Shown here one piece after another: positions 54,417-64,000 of a stretch of DNA of 64,000 nucleotides (its first letter is position 1; each line of letters starts with the position of its first letter). The notes beneath the pieces are model-generated. The model did not search any database, was not told the origin of the DNA, and was given only the letters and a program-made list of their open reading frames with translations. The DNA comes from Arsenophonus sp052174115 (GTDB taxonomy: Bacteria > Pseudomonadota > Gammaproteobacteria > Enterobacterales > Enterobacteriaceae): NCBI GenBank assembly GCA_052174115.1, contig JBQMRX010000001.1, positions 1,054,001-1,118,000 on the forward strand, written 5' to 3'. A program made the translations under genes and the position numbers.

Positions 54417-57400
54417 AAAATTTTTTATTAATATATAATAAAATTATTATTAAAAATAAGTATCTAATTTATATTTAATTAATAATTTATAAATTTTCGT
54501 TAAATTTTAACTAACTATAAATTATCATCTATAGATAATTTTTCTTTTTATGATTTATCATAATCCACATAAACAATTAAATATAAATTAATTATAATCT
54601 TAAGAAAAATAAACAATAAAAAATCTTTATATTACAATATCTAAATAATTAATATTTACTAATAATTTATTTTATTTTTAATGTAAAACACTAATAATAA
54701 TATTAACTAATCGTCTATATAATTTTATTAATTTTTCATTATTAAATATTTTATTGTATTCATAAAATAAGTTATAGATAAATATTTATAAAGCTTTATT
54801 GTGATTTTTAATATAAATCATTTTATAAAAAAATTTTCTTAGATACTTGATTTAAATATAATTCTTTATTTTCATTCTCCTCAAAAAAAATAATAAAAAC
54901 TTAATAAAATCTTTTATTTCATTTAATAAATCATTATAGATTATTAAAATAAATTAAATATCAATATCTATGTTAAGTTTACTATCTAAAGTATGAAATA
55001 TATATTCTTATAAAATTTGTAATAATTTTATTTTAAATAAAAAACATAATTAATTATTTCATTAAAAAATATTACAAAATAAAATAAATAATAATAAGCT
55101 AGTCATATTTCTATATGACGTTAAATTAGTGTAATTCAAAAATTGAAATTTTAAAATTTATTTATTAATATAATAATATTAACTTACAATAAAATAAAAA
55201 ATTATATTTTAATAAATAAAATATCATTAAATCATTAAAAATTTAATATATTTTTTTATTTTATAGATATTGATTATCAATTAAATGATATATTATTAAG
55301 TTAATAATCTATATATGTATAATAGATATTTTTTGAAACATAAAAATGCTATATTATTTATTTATATATACATAAATTATTTATAAATAATTTAATTTAA
55401 TTTTTTACTAAAATTTTTAAAATAGTTTAATCATTTAATAAAAATTAATTTAAAATCTTTTATTATTTAAATATATATCTAATAATTTCAACAATTTAGA
55501 GATATTATCTATTAATAAAATATTAATTAATTTACCGAGTATTGTTTTGTATTTTTTTAAATTTTATAAATAAAATAGATTTTTTTAATATTTTTAATTA
55601 AGTATGTTATTTTTTAACTGTCTGATATTTTTGTTATAAATTTATATTATTTATATATTTTCATTTTAAAATAATATATATCTCTATATACAAAAGTTTT
55701 TATTCAATTTTTATTGAATTTTAATTTAGTTAAAAATATTTAATTCATAAGTTATATTTATGTTTTATTTAAAAAATAAGTTTATTTAATTTTAATATAA
55801 AAAATTTTTAATAATTAATTTTAAAAAAATTAATTATTTATTTTCTTTTTGCAGTATAATTGCACTAACAGATAAATAATTAAATATAGTTGTAAAAGTA
55901 ATAAATATTTAAATTATTAATCATTTTATAACTATCTATAGATATAAAATTATTTATTAACATTATATGAAATTTTATAAGAAAAATATTCTGTAAATTG
56001 ATTAATTAAATTATTATGATTATTAAATAAATTTACCTTTATTTAATTAATTAACCTAATTTATTTTACTTTTAGTAAATAAAAAAATTGATATATTTTA
56101 ATTATTTATATTTTATTTTTTTCATAATTTATGTATCGATAATTAATTATATATTTTACTATTATTATTTTTTATTTACTTTGTTGAATGATAATAAATA
56201 ATTAGATTTATTAAAAATTTTAATAAAAAAATCAACTTTAATTTGATTTATTTGAAATATTTCTTATAAATTAGTTTTTTAAATACAATATGTTATCTTT
56301 TTATATTACACTTTTAATATTATAATTTGTATTTAAATAAATTTAACATTATTAATAAATTATAAATTTCTACTGATAATTAATATATAATAAATATTAT
56401 AAAATAATACTTAATAAATAATAATTAATCAAATATATTTAATTAATTTTTTTATTAATATTTATTAATCACATGTTTTAATTTATTATCTTTTACTAAT
56501 ATTTAGTACACAATAATATTAGTAAAATTTTTATAATATTAATTTTATAGACTATTATATAAATTTTATTAAATTTAGAATTTTAGTACATTATATTATA
56601 ATAATAATTTTTATTATTTTTATAAAAATAAACTTTACTAAATAATTAATTATTCTTTATTAGCTAACTAATAGTCAATTAGTTTCAAAAAATAATTAAA
56701 ATATATTTAATTCATGAAAATATGATATAAATTTATAATTTTATAATTATAGTTAATTAAATTGTTTATTCAAATAAAATATAATTAATCTAATAAACAT
56801 AATTATTATGATATTAAAATATTAAAATATGATAATAATTTTATTACTATTTTTATTCCAAAAAAATTAATTATTTTGAGATAACTTTAATATGACAAAT
56901 ATTTTTTAGTAAATAGTATAAATAATAATTTTCAATAAAAATAATTAGCATTTTTAAAATAAAATATTAATTTTTTAAATTAATAATATTAATGCAATTA
57001 AATTTAAATAATTAAAATTTTCTTTTTACCATTAAAATAGTGACTTAATTAACTAATATATTATTATTTTATTTTTATAAAATAAAAAATTTAATTTTTT
57101 AATATAAAATATCAATGACAATTAAATTTAACTTTAATTACACTATTAACTATAGATGTTATTTAACATAATATTAAGTAAGATTTATAGTTAACATTAT
57201 CAATTATTTGATTACTTAATTGTTTTTAAATTTTAATATGAGATAATCAATATTAAAGTAATAAAAGAATTAATAAAAATCAATGAAAAGTAATTTTCAT
57301 GTTAATATTATAAGAATAATATTTATTCAAAAATTATCTAATTATTTATGTAGATATTATTATGTAAAATAATTTAATAATTTAATTATTATATTGATAA

Positions 57401-58582
57401 AAATTATTATTATATAAATTAATTATAAAATTTAAATAATTAATAAAAAATAAAATAAAAAATAAATAATAATCATTTTTTAAAAAAAAAGATTATAATA
57501 ATATATATCCTTATTCATTATAATAGTTGTTTAGTATTAAAAATTTTAAAAATAAAATTTAGATGAATATAATTTTATTTTACGTTAAAGTTAAATATGT
57601 TGTAAAATATTAAAGTAAGCAGTAAAAAAATCAAATCATATAACATAAAATAATCCATCATATAAATAGAGTTATAATTAGTTATAATAATAAAAGTTTA
57701 TTTTTTTAGTTATTGAAATAAAATTATATTTTTATATTAAGAAAAATCTAAATTTTAATTATAAAAAACAATATATAGTTATATAAAGAACTATAATTAA
57801 AGTTATTTATATTAAAAATTAATAATAAAAAAGATTTCATTTAAACAAATATTATTAAGTATTTTTTGAATAAAATAAAATAAATTATTTTTATTATTTA
57901 AAATAAAATATTGAACTATTATTTTTAATTTAATAAAATATTGAATATTATAAAATGATTAATAATCATAAATGTAATTTCATATTATATATTATCTGTG
58001 ATATATATCATAAACTAAATATATTAAAAATATTAAATTATAATTTTTTATAAATTCTTCTTGAATATATAAATACGAAAGTTTGAAAAAAATAAATATT
58101 ATCTTAGTAAGATTATTATCATTATTAATATAATATGAATTATTACTTGTATGTTCAATAAAAATCTTTAATTTTATATTAAAAATTAAAGATAACTAAA
58201 TATGTATAGATATATATTTTATATATAAAAGTAAATTTTTATAAAAATATATTTTTTTATTTAAACATCACAATTTTTTATAAAACTCTTAATAAGTAAT
58301 AATAATTATTATAAAAATAAATAGTTTATATTTTTATTATTACTTCTAATTTATATTTTATATATATCTATCTATATCGTTAAATTTGATATAAAAATTT
58401 ATTTAATTTTTATATCAATATAACATGTATATTATATTATTTTATTTTTTTAATTTTCTTTAAATATTCTTATTTACTTAAAATTTAATTCATATAAAAT
58501 TATAAATTTTATCTCTTATCACTTTAATACTAAATAATTTTTTATTAATTAAATTAATTATAGTAAAATAATCATATTAATA
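54417..58582. other. 4.2-kb gap in the glrR/qseG/glrK slot
   Basis: The longest gene-free stretch. In E. coli glrK, qseG and glrR occupy this slot on the minus strand, about the same length. A glrR block is readable at 55755-55900. The rest could not be matched. Confidence 0.5.
55755..55900 (-). pseudogene. glrR: Relic of response regulator glrR (AAA+ domain)
   Basis: From 55881 the minus-strand frame reads NYLSVSAIILQKENK-stop-LIFLKLI. It parallels NSKPFIAINCGALPEQLLESELF of the sigma-54 activator domain, most differences being single-base, transition-type changes (Pro to Ser, Glu to Lys, Gln to stop, Ser to Leu). About 50 bases later INLFF may correspond to EGLFQ. Slot, strand and approximate distance to nadE fit GlrR (QseF). 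Only one good block of 23 codons was found. Confidence 0.5.
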
Positions 58583-61500
58583 TTAATTGAACTCTCGACG
58601 AGCATTACGAAAAATACGCATCCATGGACTATCTTCTCCCCATTCTGGAGGATGCCATGAATGGGTAACTGTACGAAATACTCGCTCTGGATGAGGCATC
58701 ATGATGGTCGCTCGTCCATCTAAGCTTGTCACTGCAGTAATACCATTAACTGATCCATTTGGATTTGCTGGATAATTTTGAGTAATATTACCATAATTAT
58801 CAATAAATCGTAATACAACTAAATTATTCTTTTCTAATAAATTAAGATAAGCAACATTCTGCATCTTAACTTGTCCTTCACCATGAGAAATTGTTATTGG
58901 TAACTGACAACCAGCCATATCTTGTAAAAATAACGAAGGACTTTTCATTACTTTTACTAAACTAAATCGCGATTCAAAACGTTCTGAACGATTACGTACA
59001 AATCGCGGCCAATATTCAGCACCTGGAATTAACTGTTTAAGATTGGACATCATTTGACAACCATTACATATACCTAAAGATAAAGTATTAGAGCAAGTAA
59101 AAAAATGAACAAAATTATCATATACTCGTGAATTAAATAAAATTGATTTTGCCCAACCTCCACCTGCACCAAATACATCTCCATAAGAAAACCCACCACA
59201 GGCAACTAATAGCTGAAAATTAGATAATATCATTCTACCTGTTAACAAATCGCTCATATGCACATCTATGGCACTAAAACCAGCACGATGAAATGCAGCT
59301 GCTGTTTCAATATGAGAATTAATCCCTTGTTCACGTAAAATAGCCACTTTAGGTAAGATTTTTTTCATAATGTATGGCGCAGTAATATCATCTGCTGGAT
59401 CAAAATTTAACTTTACATTCAATCCAGGATCCGTTAGGTCTTGTTTAGATAAATGTTCTTGATCAGCACACTCTTGATTATCACGTAAACGTTGCATTTG
59501 CCAAGTTGTTTCTGCCCACCATAAACGTAGTTGACTACGTTTTTCTCGATAAATTTCTATTCCTTCGCTATTGATAGTAACAAGATCTTCTTTAATTGCC
59601 ATACCAATATACTGCACGCATTCGCTCAATCCATATTTGGTTAAACAAGCTTCCACCATTTTTTTATCTTCTTGCTTGACTTGAATGACTGCGCCTAATT
59701 CTTCATTAAATAAAACAGCAAGAATATCTTTATTATAATTACCAATATCAATATTCAAACCACAATGACCAGCAAACGCCATTTCTGCTAATGTAACAAA
59801 TAAACCACCATCGGAACGATCATGATAAGCTAATAATTTTTGTTTTTTTATAAGTACTTGAATAGCATTAAAAAAGCCACTTAATAATTTAACATTACGA
59901 ACATCCGGGGCATAATCACCTAATTCTCGATATACCTGCGCCAATGCTGAGCCACCTAATGCATTATAATTTTCTCCAAGATTAATTAATAATAACGTAT
60001 TATTTTGATCGCTTTTCAATTCAGGTGTAACAGTTAAACGAACATCTTCAACTCGAGAAAACGCGGTAATAACAACAGAAAGAGGTGCAGTTATTTCATA
60101 AATTTGTTTACCTTCATTCCATGAAGTCTTCATTGACATAGAATCTTTACCAACCGGAATACTTAAACCTAATTCTGGGCATAATTCTTCACTAATAGTC
60201 TTTACGGCTTGATATAAACCTGCATCTTCGCCAGGATGCCCAGCTGCTACCATCCAATTAGCTGAAAGCTTCACTCGTTTTAGTTCCTGAACATAAGCAG
60301 AAGAAATATTAGTTAATGCTTCTCCAACCGCCATTCTACTAGACGCTACATAATCTAATAGTGCTATTGGTGAACGTTCTCCAATAGCCATAGCTTCTCC
60401 ATAATAACTATTTAAACCTGCCGTCGTAACTGCACAATCGGCGACTGGGATCTGCCAAGGACTAACCATTTGATCTCTTGCAACCATTCCTGTAACACTA
60501 CGATCACCAATAGTAATAAGAAAAGTTTTTTCTGCTACTACTGGCAAATGTAATACTCGCTTAATTGCTTCTGTTAAGGTTATCATATTTCGATTAATTG
60601 ACTTACCGATAGCAAATTGAGAATTAACTTTACGTAATATTTTAGGTGTTTTACCAAATAAAACATCAAGTGACATACAAATAGGTTTATTCTTAAAATA
60701 ACTATCATTAAGAATAAGATCTCGTTTTCTAGTCACTTCACCAACAATAGAATATGGAGTGCGTTCTCTATGACAGATTGACTCAAATAATGGAATTTTT
60801 TCAGATAAAATCGCTAAAACATAGCGCTCTTGAGATTCATTACACCAAATCTCACGAGGATTCATACTTGATTCATCATTTAATATGTTACGTAGTTCAA
60901 ACAATCCTCCTCGTTTAGCATCATTGAGTAACTCTGGTATAGCATTAGAAAGCCCGCCAGCACCGACATCATGAATAAAGAGAATAGGGTTATTGTTACC
61001 TAATTGCCAACATCGGTCAATAACTTCTTGGCAACGACGTTCCATTTCAGGGTTACCGCGTTGTACTGAAGAAAAATTAAGATTAATATCATACTGCCCT
61101 GAAGTCATTGATGAGGCTATACCACCTCCTAATCCAATATTCATTGATGGGCCACCTAATATAATTAATTTAGAACCAACTGGAATATCTCCTTTTTGTA
61201 CATGTTCTTGTCGAATATTACCAATACCTCCAGCCAACATAATCGGTTTATGATAACCACGTACTTCTTTTCCATTATGACTATTTACTTTCTCTTCATA
61301 AGTTCGAAAATAACCTAATAAAGTTGGTCTTCCAAATTCATTATTAAAAGCAGATCCACCTAATGGCCCATTAAGCATAATATCAAGTGCACTAACGATA
61401 TGATGTGGTTTATTAAAATCTTCTTCCCAAGGTTGTTTAAAATCAGGAATACATAAATTAGAAACAGAAAATCCAACTAATGCTGCTTTAGGTTTTGCAC

Positions 61501-62473
61501 CACGCCCTGTTGCTCCTTCATCTCGTATTTCTCCACCAGAACCTGTAGCGGCTCCTTGCCAAGGAGAAATAGCTGTTGGATGGTTATGTGTTTCTACTTT
61601 CATTAAAATATGAGTATTTTCATGATAATAATTATATTTACATGTTATTGGATCAGGAAAAAAACGACCAATATTAGATCCCTCTATCACAACAGAGTTA
61701 TCTTTATAAGCAGATAAAATATAATCTGGTGTTTGTTTATAAGTATTTTTAATCATATTAAATAAAGAATTAGATTGTAATTTACCATCAATAATCCAAC
61801 TAGCATTAAATATTTTATGTCGACAATGTTCTGAATTAGTTTGTGCAAACATATAAAGTTCAACATCTGTTGGATCTCGCCCTAATTCTTGAAAAGTTCG
61901 CATTAAATAATCAATTTCATCTGTAACTAATGCTAATCCTAATTTAATATTCACTAATTCAAGTGCATCTCGACCATTTTTCAAGATTTCTATTGTGGCC
62001 ATTGGTGTTGGTTTATTGCGAACAAATATTTTTTTTACTTCCTCAAAAGAAGTCCAAATACTTTGGACCATGCGATCATGTAAAATGACATACAAATTAT
62101 TTAATTGTGATATATTTAGTGGAATATAACAGACAATATAATAAGCAATTCCACGCTCAATTCTAATAATTTGTTGTAATCCACAATTATGAGCAATATC
62201 TGTTGCTTTTGATGACCAAGATGAAATAACACCTAATTGTGGAGTAACTAAAAATAATTGTCCAGTAGGTTGCTGTTTAGTTAATAAAGGGTTATAATCA
62301 AGTAATTTATTCAATTTCTGTTGATCACCTTCATTTAGTAATCCATTAATTTCAACAAAATGAACATATTCAGCGTAAATATCAATAACTGGAAGTTGCT
62401 TTTGTTGACATATTGAAAGAAGTTTAGTAATGCTAAATGTCGATAAGGCTGATGAACCACGTAAAATTTTCAT
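58583..62473 (-). CDS. purL: Phosphoribosylformylglycinamidine synthase
   Basis: Fourth step of de novo purine synthesis: FGAR, ATP and glutamine give FGAM. It is a single large polypeptide of 1296 aa (E. coli 1295). It has an N-terminal PurS-like part and a linker with DVELYMFAQTNSEHCRHKIF. The two AIR-synthase-like halves follow, with the ATP site VETHNHPTAISPW, GATGRGAKPKAA and HDVGAGGLSNAIPEL. The C-terminal class I glutaminase has the nucleophile in LGICNGCQMMSNL and the His/Glu pair in MMPHPERVFRTV. The AAGAGA motif precedes the ATG. It stands alone, with relics on both sides. It is the longest intact gene of the window, showing strong selection for purine synthesis. Confidence 0.98.
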   Translation of the reverse strand: MKILRGSSALSTFSITKLLSICQQKQLPVIDIYAEYVHFVEINGLLNEGDQQKLNKLLDYNPLLTKQQPTGQLFLVTPQLGVISSWSSKATDIAHNCGLQQIIRIERGIAYYIVCYIPLNISQLNNLYVILHDRMVQSIWTSFEEVKKIFVRNKPTPMATIEILKNGRDALELVNIKLGLALVTDEIDYLMRTFQELGRDPTDVELYMFAQTNSEHCRHKIFNASWIIDGKLQSNSLFNMIKNTYKQTPDYILSAYKDNSVVIEGSNIGRFFPDPITCKYNYYHENTHILMKVETHNHPTAISPWQGAATGSGGEIRDEGATGRGAKPKAALVGFSVSNLCIPDFKQPWEEDFNKPHHIVSALDIMLNGPLGGSAFNNEFGRPTLLGYFRTYEEKVNSHNGKEVRGYHKPIMLAGGIGNIRQEHVQKGDIPVGSKLIILGGPSMNIGLGGGIASSMTSGQYDINLNFSSVQRGNPEMERRCQEVIDRCWQLGNNNPILFIHDVGAGGLSNAIPELLNDAKRGGLFELRNILNDESSMNPREIWCNESQERYVLAILSEKIPLFESICHRERTPYSIVGEVTRKRDLILNDSYFKNKPICMSLDVLFGKTPKILRKVNSQFAIGKSINRNMITLTEAIKRVLHLPVVAEKTFLITIGDRSVTGMVARDQMVSPWQIPVADCAVTTAGLNSYYGEAMAIGERSPIALLDYVASSRMAVGEALTNISSAYVQELKRVKLSANWMVAAGHPGEDAGLYQAVKTISEELCPELGLSIPVGKDSMSMKTSWNEGKQIYEITAPLSVVITAFSRVEDVRLTVTPELKSDQNNTLLLINLGENYNALGGSALAQVYRELGDYAPDVRNVKLLSGFFNAIQVLIKKQKLLAYHDRSDGGLFVTLAEMAFAGHCGLNIDIGNYNKDILAVLFNEELGAVIQVKQEDKKMVEACLTKYGLSECVQYIGMAIKEDLVTINSEGIEIYREKRSQLRLWWAETTWQMQRLRDNQECADQEHLSKQDLTDPGLNVKLNFDPADDITAPYIMKKILPKVAILREQGINSHIETAAAFHRAGFSAIDVHMSDLLTGRMILSNFQLLVACGGFSYGDVFGAGGGWAKSILFNSRVYDNFVHFFTCSNTLSLGICNGCQMMSNLKQLIPGAEYWPRFVRNRSERFESRFSLVKVMKSPSLFLQDMAGCQLPITISHGEGQVKMQNVAYLNLLEKNNLVVLRFIDNYGNITQNYPANPNGSVNGITAVTSLDGRATIMMPHPERVFRTVTHSWHPPEWGEDSPWMRIFRNARREFN

Positions 62474-62899
62474 AATAAAAGATTCTCTTAACTTATAAAG
62501 CTAGCTTGAAAGATAGGTATCAAGAAAATAAGAAGGTTATTATAAATAATCATGAATCATTATGAAATTATTTATATGTAAGTTTTTATTTATTAGAAAT
62601 AATTAATATATTTAAATTAAATTATAAATTTTATTTTTTTTAAAAAATGTTAGAATGTATATAAATATTATTAATTCATTATTTATATTTTTATAAAAAA
62701 TAAAACTAAATAAATTTGATTTATAATTAATAAAATATTTTATTATAGTTACTTAACTTAAAGTTATTTATCAATATATAAATCAAATATCAATTAATTT
62801 TTAATAAATTTAAAATAAAATAATTATTATATTAATGTAGTATTTTTATGACAATAGAAGCATTTAATAATATATATGTACCATCTTTATTCTTTTTAC

Positions 62900-62932
62900 T
62901 TACTTTATAATATTTAATGTATTATAAAGTAA
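62900..62932. repeat. 13-bp perfect hairpin, 7-base loop
   Basis: Arms 62900-62912 and 62920-62932 match exactly around TTTAATG. It lies in the purL-tadA gap with no adjacent gene end. Probably a remnant; its function is unknown. Confidence 0.6.
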
Positions 62933-63619
62933 TAATTTAATTGTTCTTTTTTAAAGATAAAAAATTAATTCATTATTATGATTAGTTTAATTTAAAATAA
63001 AATATTTGATAAATTAAAATAAAATATTTTAGTTTTTATAGTTTTAAAAAAATAATTATATTAAAAATAAATTATTATATTTTCTAAATAAATAAAAATT
63101 GATTATTTATTAAAATTTTATTATTAAATTATATTCTTATTATTATATATCATTACATTTACTAAAACATCATTCTGACCTTTAATATTATTTAAAATAA
63201 TAACTTTAATTGATATTTAAATCTTAAAAAGATAATAATATAAATAAAAATATTTATTATTTTGTTATTAATACTTATTAAAATAAATTTTTTATTATTT
63301 TAATTAATAAAATTTTGTTAATTTATAAATATATATTTAAGGAATATAAAATTATAAAAATTAGTTCTGTTAATAACAATTCTTTAATAAAAATTTACAT
63401 TATAGTTTATTTTCTGTATTTTTAATAAATACTTATAGTTTATGGTACCAAAGATATTTATTAAAAAATTGTAAGTATTTTATAAAATGTTAGAATTATA
63501 AAAGTATTAAAGAGAAGTGTTACTGATTTTAAAAATTTAATTTTACTCTTATTAATTATTATTTTTATTAAAAGTCGCATTTTATTTTTATTATTAATTT
63601 ATAATATATAACTAAATAT

Positions 63620-63705
63620 ATATTTTGTTATAGTAAGTTGATATGTACATAAAAGAGGAAGATCTAGGTATTTTATTGAACATAAAAAATATTTTTTATT
63701 TCTTA
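63620..63705 (+). pseudogene. mltF: Relic of lytic transglycosylase mltF
   Basis: A plus-strand frame reads YSKLICT-stop, then after a 1-base shift KRGRSRYFIEHKKY, and then FFIS. It parallels [20 protein letters not shown] and RKYQIS in the C-terminal region of MltF. The slot is right: divergent from purL and convergent with tadA. Nothing further upstream was recognised. Confidence 0.5.
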
Positions 63706-63850
63706 GTAATAAAAACATTTATTATCATTATTAAAATTTTAATTATTAAACATAAAATTAATAAATTAAATTTATAAATTATTATTAAATATAACTATTT
63801 TTAGATCAATCTAAGCAAATTTATTAATATTTTTATAAAAATTTAATTTA

Positions 63851-64000
63851 TTAATATAGTATTTTCTTTTTTAGTTTATTTTCTATGCGTCGTTCTTTAA
63901 AAAAATAACTTAACATCGCTGAACATTCATTAGCTAAAATTCCTCCAAAAACTAAAATACGATGGTTTATATTAGGATAATTAAAAATATTAATTATTGA
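63851..64000 (-). CDS. tadA: tRNA-specific adenosine deaminase, C-terminal part
   Basis: The last 49 residues and stop of TadA; the rest lies beyond the window edge. SIINIFNYPNINHRILVFGG, then ILANECSAMLSYFFKERR, matches the E. coli segment with [27 protein letters not shown]. TadA makes inosine at position 34 of tRNA-Arg(ACG), which is essential for reading CGN codons. The frame is open up to the window end. The purL-mltF-tadA order is that of E. coli. The basic tail (NKLKKKILY) is shorter than usual. Confidence 0.93.
   Translation of the reverse strand, partial: SIINIFNYPNINHRILVFGGILANECSAMLSYFFKERRIENKLKKKILY

Larger units (their letters stand above)
62474..63850. other. 1.4-kb gap in the mltF slot
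   Basis: In E. coli mltF lies here divergent from purL. A relic of its C-terminal part is proposed at 63620-63705. A 13-bp hairpin is at 62900-62932. Confidence 0.5.

Noticed and set aside
55840..55875. TATAAT promoter-like motif with GC-richer flanks
   Set aside because: It lies inside the glrR relic, where the bases are explained as decayed codons; no matching -35 box.
1..64000. tRNA, rRNA, CRISPR, prophage, insertion sequences, defence systems
   Set aside because: No T-loop-type tRNA signature, repeat-spacer array, transposase or integrase frame, or terminal repeat was found; the tRNA-Ser that adjoins infA in E. coli is not visible either.

Overview
The window looks like part of the chromosome of a vertically inherited, Enterobacterales-derived insect endosymbiont at an advanced but unfinished stage of genome reduction. 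Every recognisable protein is a close homologue of an Escherichia coli/Yersinia-type protein and usually has nearly the same length. Base composition is extremely AT-rich, and by summing gene lengths only about 26 kb of 64 kb (roughly 40%) is intact coding sequence. I see no tRNA, rRNA, phage, insertion sequence, CRISPR array or horizontally acquired cassette. The genus cannot be fixed from the sequence. The two-domain glutamine-dependent NAD synthase next to a glnB relic argues for a lineage outside Escherichia.

Layout. (1) 1-24 kb follows the E. coli aspC-to-tusE order: aspC, porin, asnS, pncB, pyrD, uup, fabA, a broken lonP, ompA, hspQ, tusE. It is followed by the divergent pair ygfZ/sdhE. 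(2) 24-27 kb is the prfB-lysS operon, with the RF2 programmed frameshift still present. (3) 30-43 kb holds lolA, trxB, infA and serS. (4) 45-64 kb follows the iscS-to-tadA order: iscS, suhB, glyA, nadE, purL and the C-terminus of tadA.

Main result. Several long gene-free gaps are not featureless. Reading them by eye against the E. coli gene expected in each slot shows heavily decayed relics in the expected place and strand: lrp (very clear), ftsK (very clear), glnB (clear), iscU, glrR, mltF, and more weakly rarA, trmJ and cydD. lonP is a much younger pseudogene that still encodes its protease catalytic residues. The losses include transcription and nitrogen regulators (Lrp, GlnB, GlrR), while translation, cofactor, purine and envelope genes stay intact.

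How the genes fit together. Translation: asnS, lysS, serS, prfB, infA, tadA and uup. tRNA thiolation: IscS as sulfur source and TusE as a late relay protein. IscS has lost its usual C-terminal tail and iscU has collapsed just downstream, which suggests IscS is kept as a sulfur donor rather than for ISC-type Fe-S assembly. NAD: PncB plus NadE, i.e. nicotinate salvage. Nucleotides and one-carbon: pyrD, purL, glyA. Envelope: porin, OmpA, LolA and FabA, so an outer membrane is still built. suhB is broken at a run of ten A and has lost inositol-phosphatase residues, consistent with retention (if any) for its rRNA antitermination role. No novel defence or metabolic system was found; the novelty here is the decay record itself.
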